From assembly GCA_035342095.1 (NCBI GenBank), contig DAOQWL010000009.1, positions 31,108 to 95,107 on the forward strand: a DNA stretch of 64,000 bases, written 5' to 3'. How positions within the stretch are numbered: the first letter of the stretch is position 1; each line of letters opens with the position of its first letter. Source of the stretch: PLanc-01 sp035342095 (GTDB lineage Bacteria; Planctomycetota; Phycisphaerae; Sedimentisphaerales; Anaerobacaceae). The position numbers were made by a program, and so were the translations under genes. Under the pieces are notes generated by a model, which worked only from the letters and a program-made list of their open reading frames with translations, had not been told where the DNA came from and did no database searches. Below, in pieces: positions 41,745 through 50,679 of the stretch.

Positions 41745-42755
41745 ATGAGCCAGCCGACAATCCGTCATCAAGAGTCGACTGCGTGTGATTCGCAGATCAG
41801 TCGTCGGGAGTTCTTGCAGAGGACGGCGCTGGCGGGGGCCGGATTGGCGGTGGGGGCGACCAGCGTGACGGCCGGGCACGGGTCGGAACTGCCGATGCGG
41901 GTGCTGGGCCGGACCGGGGCCAAGGTGACCATCCTTGGCCTGGGGACTGCGCCGATTGGCGAGGCTCGCGGGGATATGGGCGAGGCCGTCAATATCTTCA
42001 GCGAGGTGATCGACCGCGGCGTGAATTACGTCGATACCGCGCGGATCTATGGCATCGCGGAAGAGGCGTTGGGCCAGGTGCTTGGGACCCGCCGGGACAA
42101 GGTGTTCCTTGTGACCAAGTGCTGGACCGATTCCGGCGAGCAGGCCCAGAAGATGTTCGAGGAATCGCTGCGGATGCTCAAGACCGACCACGTGGACCTC
42201 GTCCACATCCACAACATCGGCAACAAGAACCTCGACAAGGTCCTTGCCAAAGACGGCATCCTCGAATACCTGCTCAAGCAGAAGCAGGCGGGCAAGACCC
42301 GCTTCATCGGGATGTCGGGCCACGAGAGGCCGCCGCAATTCGTCAAGATGCTCGAAACGGACCAGATCGACGTGGTCATGCCCGTGATGAACTACGCGGA
42401 TCGCAACATCTACGACTTCGAGGGCAGAGTCCTGCCCGAGTGCCGCAAGCGAAACGTGGGCGTCGTCGCGATGAAGGTCTACGCCGGCATCAAGGGCGGC
42501 TTCCCCAACCACCGCAAGGGTTGGGTCGGCTGCAATACGCCGCCGGAGAGAATGGGCAAGGCTCTCGCCTACGCGCTGGACCTCGAAGGCGTCAGCGTCG
42601 CCAACGTGGGCCCGTTCACGATGGAGCAGGCGATCCGGAACGTCGAGCTGGCGAAGCAGTACAAGCCACTGACGGACGCGGAGCGAGAGGAACTGCTCGC
42701 CTATGGCAAAGAGCTGGCTTCGACTCTCGGGCCGCGCTACGGCCCGGTTGCGTAG
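41745..42755 (+). CDS. TAT-exported aldo/keto reductase
   Basis: 336 residues, ATG 41745 after AAAGGAGGCCTGAACG. Twin-arginine signal SRREFLQRTALAGAGLAVG. The AKR barrel shows the catalytic residues Asp and Tyr in DTARIYG, Lys in FLVTKCW and His in LVHIHNIG. The family reduces carbonyls or oxidises sugars with NADP(H). It is followed after 39 bases by a TAT-exported TIM-barrel isomerase, so the pair probably acts on one sugar in the periplasm. Confidence 0.9.
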   Translation: MSQPTIRHQESTACDSQISRREFLQRTALAGAGLAVGATSVTAGHGSELPMRVLGRTGAKVTILGLGTAPIGEARGDMGEAVNIFSEVIDRGVNYVDTARIYGIAEEALGQVLGTRRDKVFLVTKCWTDSGEQAQKMFEESLRMLKTDHVDLVHIHNIGNKNLDKVLAKDGILEYLLKQKQAGKTRFIGMSGHERPPQFVKMLETDQIDVVMPVMNYADRNIYDFEGRVLPECRKRNVGVVAMKVYAGIKGGFPNHRKGWVGCNTPPERMGKALAYALDLEGVSVANVGPFTMEQAIRNVELAKQYKPLTDAEREELLAYGKELASTLGPRYGPVA

Positions 42756-42794
42756 CGAAGGCGAATCGCGTGACGTTGAAGTGGAGAGACGACA

Positions 42795-43760
42795 ATGACT
42801 CATGACATGACGAGACGTGCGTTCTGTGGGTCGGCGATGGCTGCGGCTGCGACAGTCGGCTGGGCGAGACCTTCTGCCCGGGCCGCGGAGTCGCAGGGCG
42901 GCGTCAAGTTCTTCAAGAACTTCTCGCCTGGACACATCGGCGTCCGGGCCGATCAGCGGCAAGCATTGGGCTACGCGGTCCAGTACGGATTCGCCGGTAT
43001 CGCCCCGAGCGAGGGCGAGTTCGAGAACAAGTCCGCCGCCGAGATCGGCGAGTGGCTGGGTGTGATGAGGGACAAGGGCGTTCGCTACGGCGCCGCCGGA
43101 CTGTCGGTCGAGTTTCGCAAGGACGACGACAAGTTCCGCAGCGACATCGCCCAGTACCCCAAGCGTGCTGCCCTTCTGAAGCAACTGGGCGTGACCCGCG
43201 TCGCGACGTGGCTGTTGCCCGGCAGCAACGAGCTGACGTACCTGGAGAACTTCAAGCAGCACGAGAGCCGTCTGCGCGAGGCGGCCAAGATACTGTACGA
43301 CCACGGCATCCGCCTGGGCCTGGAGTTCGTCGGGCCGCGAACCTCTCGCTCTCGGTTCCGATACCCCTTCGCCTGCGCCCAGCGGGACATGATGGAGCTT
43401 GTCGCGGCCATCGGCACGGGCAACGTCGGCCTGTTGCTCGATAGCTGGCACTGGTACACCTCGCACGGGACGGTCGAGGAGCTGACGCAGCTCTCCAACA
43501 AGGACATCGTCCACGTCCATGTGAACGATGCCCCTGCCGGCGTGGCGGTCGATCAGCAGGTGGACAATCGTCGCGGCCTGCCCGTGACGACCGGCGTGAT
43601 CGACATGAAGGGCTTCGTCAATTCGCTCGTCAGGATCGGCTACGACGGCCCGGTCGAGGTCGAACCGTTCGACCAGGAACTGCGGAAGCTGGAGCCGGAC
43701 ACGGCAGTGCGAAACACCGCGGAATCGCTCAACCGCGTCTGGGACCTCATCGCGGCCTGA
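42795..43760 (+). CDS. TAT-exported sugar phosphate isomerase/epimerase-like protein
   Basis: 321 residues, ATG 42795 with GGAGAG upstream. Twin-arginine signal TRRAFCGSAMAAAATVGWA. Xylose-isomerase-like TIM barrel, with LGLEFVGPRTSRS, NVGLLLDSWHWYTS, IVHVHVNDAP and VEVEPFDQEL containing the usual Glu/Asp/His/Glu metal ligands. The substrate is unknown. It forms a two-gene unit with the preceding aldo/keto reductase. Confidence 0.88.
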   Translation: MTHDMTRRAFCGSAMAAAATVGWARPSARAAESQGGVKFFKNFSPGHIGVRADQRQALGYAVQYGFAGIAPSEGEFENKSAAEIGEWLGVMRDKGVRYGAAGLSVEFRKDDDKFRSDIAQYPKRAALLKQLGVTRVATWLLPGSNELTYLENFKQHESRLREAAKILYDHGIRLGLEFVGPRTSRSRFRYPFACAQRDMMELVAAIGTGNVGLLLDSWHWYTSHGTVEELTQLSNKDIVHVHVNDAPAGVAVDQQVDNRRGLPVTTGVIDMKGFVNSLVRIGYDGPVEVEPFDQELRKLEPDTAVRNTAESLNRVWDLIAA

Positions 43761-44730
43761 TCCCATTCGTCTCTGAATCGCTGCATCCACTGCGAAACGA
43801 ACCCAATTTGCCGGCAGGCCAAATAGGCCGCAAGTGTTTGGCCCATATGGGTTTATGGATGACTGGCATCGGGGCATGGCCGGAGAAAACGAACCCAATT
43901 TGCCACCGCCGGGGTTCTCGGGATTGGCTTCGTTTCGCACATTCGTGACACTTCCCACGTGAGACTCCCCCCAAATTGGCTTCGTTTCGCATATCCGTCC
44001 CACTTCGAACTTGACACTTCACACTTGAAACTCTCCTCGAATTGGCTTCGTTTGTCACGTGTGACAAGCAGGAATGCAACAGGACCCTCTTCCGCGGCTA
44101 TGATGGCCGAATGGAGCAACGGCTGCGACCAGGCTCGATGAGCCGATCCCGCCTGATCGGCCGCCCGCCAAGACAGGCCTCATCTGGTAAGACGCTTCGA
44201 GAGGTCTGTATGTTTCATGAAAAGCAAAAATGGTATGATATGTTTCTTTGCGGCCAGATCGTAGGCGGTTCTCCGCCGGTCTTCGCCGGCGCTTTCACGG
44301 TCTGCCCCAAGGGGGGGGGGGGGCGAAATGCTCTCGCTGTTCTACACATCCTCCTCTGAGATCCTCTCTCTTACCGTACGCTGGCTCGCCCGCGAGGGTT
44401 GCGTTTAGCGCGTTTCGGGCTTCCAGCAGAAACGCCGAATAAGGCGGCTCCACGCGATCAAGTGGACTCCTGCTTCTCATTTCGCGCGACAATCCGGGCC
44501 AGCTTCGGCCGGACTTGCGCGCAGGCCCCCTCGTGGCGGAGCATCTCTGCTGGAAGCCTCAGAAGCGAAAAACGCATCTCGGGACCCGGCCCAAAGCCCA
44601 TGACGTGCAAGCCACAAGGCCTTGTCCATACCGCCAAACCGGGCTCTGCCGGCATCGTGTCGCTGGCCAAAGCGCCAGGTCTGCGTCGCACGCCCGCGGG
44701 TATGTATGGTTCGCCCGCGGAGATGGGTGG
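43761..44730. other. gene-poor accessory region
   Basis: Holds the short-repeat cluster (43791-44057) and a run of 13 G at 44311-44323. I see no supported gene. Some segments repeat phrases such as CTTCCAGCAGAAACGCCG and CATCTCTGCTGGAAGC, suggesting duplicated debris. Confidence 0.55.
43791..44057. repeat. cluster of five GCGAAACGAA-CCAATTTG repeats
   Basis: Copies: TGCGAAACGAACCCAATTTG (43791), AAAACGAACCCAATTTGCC (43886), and in reverse orientation GGATTGGCTTCGTTTCGCA (43921), CAAATTGGCTTCGTTTCGCA (43972) and GAATTGGCTTCGTTTGTCA (44039). Two face one way and three the other. Translated, the frames give AKRSQF, CETKPI and MRNEAN peptides. Confidence 0.85.
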
Positions 44731-44898
44731 AACAACGCATTCGCCCAGCTTCTGGACGTTTCGACGCGCACGCTGCAAGGATGGAAACAGGGACGAAAGC
44801 CTCCTTCCGGTGGCGCCGCCACGCTGATCAAGGTAGACGCACAACATCCCCAAGGAGGGGAAGAGGGTCACGTCTCAACTATTAACTGTTCTTGTTGA
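44731..44898 (+). pseudogene. remnant of an HTH (HigA/NadS-like) antitoxin gene
   Basis: The frame reads NAFAQLLDVSTRTLQGWKQG then RKPPSGGAATLIKVDAQHPQ. That is the second helix-turn-helix half and tail of small XRE antitoxins (typical form FAxLLGVSxRTLQxWEQGRRxPSGxAxxLL). The N-terminal half is missing, and downstream the frame runs into the transposase terminal repeat. No toxin partner is present. Confidence 0.6.
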
Positions 44899-45921
44899 CG
44901 GGGGTGTGGGGTTCGGCTACACTGGGGCCATGGCCAGACCCTTACGCATCGAGTATCCGGGAGCCTTCTATCACGTGATGAATCGCGGGCAGCGGCAGGA
45001 GCCGATTGTCTTGGACCGCCGGGACCGGGAGCGTTTCGTGTCGGATTTGGGGAGACTGAGCGGCCGGTTTCACGTGTTGATTCACGGCTATTGCCTGATG
45101 ACGAATCACTACCACCTCATTCTGGAGACTCCCGAGGGCAATCTCAGCCGCGCGGTGCAGTGGTTGAACGTCGCCTACGCCGCGTACTACAACCGCCGGC
45201 ACCAGTGCAGCGGACATGTGTTCCAGGGCCGCTTCAAATCCGTTTTGGTGGATGCCACCGCGTATCTGGAGGCCCTCTCCCGCTATCTTCACCTCAATCC
45301 CGTGCGGGCGGGCCTGGTGTCCTGTGCGTGGGACTATGAGTGGAGCAGTTGTCGGTGCTTCGTCGGCCACGCGCCGGTCCCCGCGTGGCTGGAGGTCGAT
45401 CGTATTCTGGGCGGCTTCAGCGTCAGGAAGAAAGCGGCTCAGCGACGCTACGCGGCCTATCTGTCCGAAGCCGACGTGAGCAATCCTCTGGCCGAAGCGG
45501 CCGCGAGTTCGGTTCTCGGGAACCAGGTTTTCCTCCGCTGGGTCAAAGACACGTTCCTTTCTGCGCGTTCGGCGGACCCGGAGATCCCGGAGCTCAAGAG
45601 GATCCGGCATGGTCCGTCCGTGGCGGCGATTGTCTCCGCCGTGGCCAAGGCATGGCAGGTCGATGCGAAGCAGATCGTGACGCCGGGCCGCAAACGCAAC
45701 CACGCACGCGACGTCGCCATCTACTTGTGCCGGGAGATGAGTGGACTGCCTTGCCGGGAGCTCGGCCGGCGCTTCGGCGGCATCTCCGGCGCCGCCATCA
45801 CCCTGCAGCATGATCGCCTCGCACAACGGATGGCCAAAGACTCTGCTCTGACAGAGGCTGTGACGCAGATCCGCACAGAACTCGCAAAGAGTTCAAATAG
45901 TTAATAGTTGAGACGTGACCC
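44865..45921 (+). mobile_element. RAYT/IS200-like element with perfect 23-bp inverted ends
   Basis: The left end 44865-44887 starts GGGTCACGTCTCAACTATTA and the right end 45899-45921 is its exact reverse complement over 23 bases. The two ends enclose the transposase gene and little else (1057 bp in total). The element sits at the 3' end of the antitoxin remnant. A direct target duplication was not seen. Confidence 0.85.
44930..45904 (+). CDS. REP-associated tyrosine transposase (Y1_Tnp/RAYT) with DnaA-like C-terminus
   Basis: 324 residues from ATG 44930. N-terminus MARPLRIEYPGAFYHVMNRG is standard for this group. The metal-binding HUH motif is His60 and His62 in LMTNHYHLILETP; the nucleophilic Tyr is expected in YLEALSRYLHLNPVRAG. 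Residues about 230-320 (ARDVAIYLCREMSGLPCREL, then GRRFGGISGAAITLQHDRL) look like a DnaA C-terminal DNA-binding domain, as seen in long RAYTs. These enzymes act on single-stranded DNA at short palindromes. All core residues are intact, so it may be active. It could mobilise palindromic repeats in this genome (inference). Confidence 0.9.
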   Translation: MARPLRIEYPGAFYHVMNRGQRQEPIVLDRRDRERFVSDLGRLSGRFHVLIHGYCLMTNHYHLILETPEGNLSRAVQWLNVAYAAYYNRRHQCSGHVFQGRFKSVLVDATAYLEALSRYLHLNPVRAGLVSCAWDYEWSSCRCFVGHAPVPAWLEVDRILGGFSVRKKAAQRRYAAYLSEADVSNPLAEAAASSVLGNQVFLRWVKDTFLSARSADPEIPELKRIRHGPSVAAIVSAVAKAWQVDAKQIVTPGRKRNHARDVAIYLCREMSGLPCRELGRRFGGISGAAITLQHDRLAQRMAKDSALTEAVTQIRTELAKSSNS

Positions 45922-46367
45922 CGATGTCGTGACATAGCGCCTGGCTCATGAGACGCTCCTGTCCGCTGTAGCCCAGCCGCCCCCGGCTGGGGAACCCTCG
46001 GAGCCGCCCTTGCCTGGGGAATCGTGGCAGTTGCCCCCGGCTGGGTCGTTGCAGGAATTACCCCCGAGGGCGGGGGTGCCACACGACACGGCCGGCCAGG
46101 CACGCCCGAAACGGTCGTGCAAGGGAGATTTTCCGCTTTCCGCCAATAGCATGGCGGGCGGGCGGCACGGCACGCCGGTGCGGATGTCTTGGGCCTTTCT
46201 GGATCGGTCGGCGGGAACCCCGCTGAGACCGCTTCGTGCTCGCTTGCACAGGGTATGCCGACTCCGCCTGCAGGGTGCGTCGCCCTCTTATCCATACCAT
46301 GGGTCCCCAAGGACCGCCGAAGTACGCGAAAACCGGATGAGCCGAGATTCGGATTTCGAGTTTCTCT
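45922..46367. other. intergenic region with GC-rich repeats
   Basis: Contains repeated GCCCCCGGCTGGG units (around 45976 and 46034) and GAGGGCGGGGG between 45970 and 46080. It also holds a segment near 46318-46350 (ACGCGAAAACCGGATGAGCC) that recurs at about 50309 as GCGTGAAAATCGGATGAGCC. No gene recognised. Confidence 0.55.
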
Positions 46368-47606
<1,239 letters not shown>

Positions 47607-47805
47607 TGAATATCCTTAACAATAGAGGGTGAGCCGCAAGACCTGCTGCCAAGGAAACCCGAAGCACGAAATCCGAAATCCGAAACAAATCCGAATGAAC
47701 GAAACTCCAGAGTGCGAAACGCCGTCGCTGTGCGGACCGTCCGTTTCCGTTCCTGAGTTTGGATCATTCGTGCCTGTTTCGGATTTCGAGTTTCGATGTT
47801 CGGAT

Positions 47806-49902
47806 TTACTTCCTGGCCGCTTGTTTCTCGCGGCGATGGTTGATGATCTCCTCGGCCAACCTGACCGGGACGCGGGCGTAGTGCGACATCTCCATCGAGA
47901 ACGTCGCCATGCCCTTGCTCAGGCCGCGAACGATCGTGGCGTAGCCGAACATACTGGCCAGCGGAACCTCCGCCCGCACGACGGTGCAGGTGTCGCGGGC
48001 CTCGGTTTCGTGGATGATGCCGCGACGACTGTTCAGGTCGCCGACGATGGCGCCCTGATACTCTCTCGGCATCTCGACTTCGACCTTCATGATCGGCTCC
48101 ATCAGGCAGGGCTTGGACCTGCGGAACGCCTCATTGAAGGCGTCGCGAGCCGCAATGCGGAAGGCCATTTCGCTGGAATCTACCGCATGGAAGGAGCCGT
48201 CGTCAAGGCACATCTTGCATCCGACGACCTCGTAGCCGGCCAAGGGGCCCTTCTTCATCGCCGCCTGGAATCCCTTGTTCACCGCGGGGATATACTCGCC
48301 GGGGATGCGGCCGCTGGTGATGTTGTCCTCGAACTCGTAGGGGGCCTCGCTGCCGGGCGGCAGGGGGACCAGTCGGCCGACGACATGGGCGAACTGGCCC
48401 GAGCCGCCGGTCTGCTTCTTGTGGCGATAATCGTACTTGGCCTCCGCGGTCGGCGCCTCGCGGTAGCTGACGCTCGGGGCTCCAACGGTCACGTTCGCCT
48501 TGTACTCGCGGCGCATCCGCTCGACGTAGACATCGAGGTGCAGCTCGCCCATGCCGGCGATGACGGTCTCGCTGGTCTCCGGGTCGGTCGAGACGCGGAA
48601 CGTGGGGTCTTCCTTCATGAATCGGCTCAGCGCCTTGGCCATGCGTTCCTGGTCGGCGTTGCTGGCCGGGATGACGGACAGGCTGATGACCGGGTCGGCG
48701 ACGAAGATGCTCTCGAGGGAGTAGTTGACGCCCTCGCCGCAGAGGGTGTCGCCGTTGGCGCAATCGACAGCCAGCAGGGCGACGATATCACCCGGTCCGG
48801 CGTCGGGGATGTCCTGGCGGTCGTTCGCGTGCATGCGGACGATCCGCCCGACACGGAGCGTCCGGTTCGTGCGGGCGTTGAGGTACTGTCCGCCCTTGGC
48901 GATGCGACCCTGATAGACGCGGATGTAGCTCAGTTGCCCGAACGGCTCATCGGTGATCTTGTAGACCATCGCGACCAGCGGGGCCTCGGGATCGCTGGCC
49001 AAGGGGGTTTCCGTGCCCGCGTTGTTGTGATCGCGGGCGAAGTAGGAGCGGTCCAGCGGGCTGGGAAGGTAGTCGCAGACCGCGTCCAGGAGGGGCTGGA
49101 CCCCCTTGTTCTTGAACGCCGAGCCCATCATCAGGGGCACAATGTCCCGGTTGATCGTCGCCTCGCGGATCGTCTGGCGAATCATCTCCTCGCTGACGGG
49201 CTTGTCCTCCAGGAGCATCTCCATCATTTCGTCGTTGAACATGCTCAGGGCATCGAGCATTTCCTGACGTGCCTTCTGAGCGGCGGCCTCGTAGGCCGCA
49301 GGAATAGGATTGCGGGCGACGTCCTCCCCATCGTCGCCCTCGAATGTCAGGGCCTCCATGGTGATCAGGTCGATGACGCCCTGGAAGCTCTCGGCGGTGC
49401 CCATGGGCAGTTGGGTGGGCACGACGTTCAGGCCCAGCTTCTCGCGGATGTCGCGTCGGACTCTCTCCGGGTCCGCGCCGGTGCGGTCCACCTTGTTGAT
49501 GAACGCGATCCGCGGCACGCGGTAGCGTTTCATCTGTTGATCGACGGTGAACGACTGGCTCTGGACGCCGCCGACGGCGCACAGGATCATGACGGCGCCG
49601 TCCAGGACGCGAAGCGACCGTTCGACCTCGACGGTGAAGTCCACATGGCCCGGCGTGTCGATCAGGTTGATGCTCTTGCCCCTCCAGGAGACTTGGGTCG
49701 CGGCCGACTTGATCGTGATGCCGCGCTCCCGCTCGAGTTCCATGAAGTCCATGGTGGCGCCGGTCTTGCCGTCGCCGTCGTGGACCTCCTGCATGCGGTG
49801 AATCCGTCCACAATAAAAGAGAATGCGCTCGCTCAAAGTCGTCTTGCCCGAGTCGATATGCGCCGAGATACCGATGTTGCGAATCTTACCGATCTTTTCC
49901 AT
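47806..49902 (-). CDS. fusA: elongation factor G, spd/mitochondrial EFG1-like
   Basis: 698 residues, ATG 49902. GTPase motifs: AHIDSGKTT (G1), DTPGHVDF (G3), NKVDR (G4) and GSA (G5). Domains II to V are complete (AGMGELHLDVYVERMRREY). The switch region, YCGRIHRMQEVHDGDGKTGA then TMDFMELERERGITIKSAAT, has the form known from mitochondrial EFG1 and the spdEFG1 group of spirochaetes, planctomycetes and deltaproteobacteria. Canonical bacterial EF-G has a different sequence here. It catalyses translocation on the ribosome. It is not next to rpsL/rpsG/tuf, so a canonical fusA may exist elsewhere. Confidence 0.93.
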   Translation of the reverse strand: MEKIGKIRNIGISAHIDSGKTTLSERILFYCGRIHRMQEVHDGDGKTGATMDFMELERERGITIKSAATQVSWRGKSINLIDTPGHVDFTVEVERSLRVLDGAVMILCAVGGVQSQSFTVDQQMKRYRVPRIAFINKVDRTGADPERVRRDIREKLGLNVVPTQLPMGTAESFQGVIDLITMEALTFEGDDGEDVARNPIPAAYEAAAQKARQEMLDALSMFNDEMMEMLLEDKPVSEEMIRQTIREATINRDIVPLMMGSAFKNKGVQPLLDAVCDYLPSPLDRSYFARDHNNAGTETPLASDPEAPLVAMVYKITDEPFGQLSYIRVYQGRIAKGGQYLNARTNRTLRVGRIVRMHANDRQDIPDAGPGDIVALLAVDCANGDTLCGEGVNYSLESIFVADPVISLSVIPASNADQERMAKALSRFMKEDPTFRVSTDPETSETVIAGMGELHLDVYVERMRREYKANVTVGAPSVSYREAPTAEAKYDYRHKKQTGGSGQFAHVVGRLVPLPPGSEAPYEFEDNITSGRIPGEYIPAVNKGFQAAMKKGPLAGYEVVGCKMCLDDGSFHAVDSSEMAFRIAARDAFNEAFRRSKPCLMEPIMKVEVEMPREYQGAIVGDLNSRRGIIHETEARDTCTVVRAEVPLASMFGYATIVRGLSKGMATFSMEMSHYARVPVRLAEEIINHRREKQAARK

Positions 49903-50679
49903 AACTCTTTACTAAACCGTCATTTACCTGCATCTCGCCCGTCTGCCAAACGGCCTTGCCACCGGGCGAAGGGAACCCACCTTCTGTTCCCATCCATCTC
50001 TGTACACCTCGCCTGTCGGTCAGTGGTCCGTTGTATACTGCGAGCACTACCGTGAGTGTGGTGACTGGTAGGCAGCCGTCCCTCGCCGGCCATCACCAGA
50101 AGCGAGAAAGCACAAAGTATACGCCATTATCGGCTCGATGGCAAGATCAATTGTGTCAATTCTGCGCGAATTCGCCCGCGAGGTTCGCCGCCGAAGACAG
50201 GACCCGCCGGGCTGCATCTGTGCATTCTGAGCGAGCCACGCACAATTTGCAGGGATCACCTTGTCTTTTTGCCTGGGATCACCATGGATGGTGCGTACGC
50301 GGAAATGCGTGAAAATCGGATGAGCCCGACTTCCCTGTTTTTTTGCGGATTTGCTCTTGCATCCCGTGGGGCGGGACCTATAATGGATGGTGCGAAGGCG
50401 GGCCAAGAAGTGCCGTCTTATCATATTTGTTCGCTATCATATATTATCTGTCACATCATACCGGTCCGGCCTTCGCGAGAGTACCGGTTGCACGTATAGG
50501 TAAGTCATCTTAGTGTCAATTTCGTTCACGCCGTGCCCTGGAGCGGGTCCGCGCCGCGCGTACCTGCCCAAGAGGGGCTAACCACGGCCTACGTGTGCCG
50601 GTCCGACATCCCTGGATTAGTGGCTGAAGGTATGTGCCTTCGCCGTTGCTGCTATGATCCAGAATTCGGAGAGACGGCC
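49903..50679. other. divergent intergenic region, 777 bp
   Basis: Separates fusA (minus) from the first GLUG protein (plus). Holds one good sigma70-type promoter (50357-50384) and an A+T-rich stretch around 50430-50465. The longer open frames across it have no recognisable features and I do not call them. Confidence 0.55.
50357..50384 (+). promoter_or_regulatory. sigma70-type promoter upstream of the GLUG gene pair
   Basis: TTGCAT (50357-50362), a 16-base spacer, and a perfect TATAAT (50379-50384). It is about 295 bases before the first GLUG ATG, so it would give a long leader. Confidence 0.5.

Noticed and set aside
43791..44057. Possible CRISPR array
   Set aside because: Only five copies, in mixed orientation, with uneven spacing and imperfect repeats, and no cas genes.
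44311..44323. Run of 13 G as a phase-variation tract
   Set aside because: It lies in non-coding DNA with no supported frame or promoter around it; it may also be a sequencing artefact.
50269..50499. Small open frame between fusA and the GLUG genes
   Set aside because: No ribosome-binding site and no recognisable features; it spans the promoter candidate.
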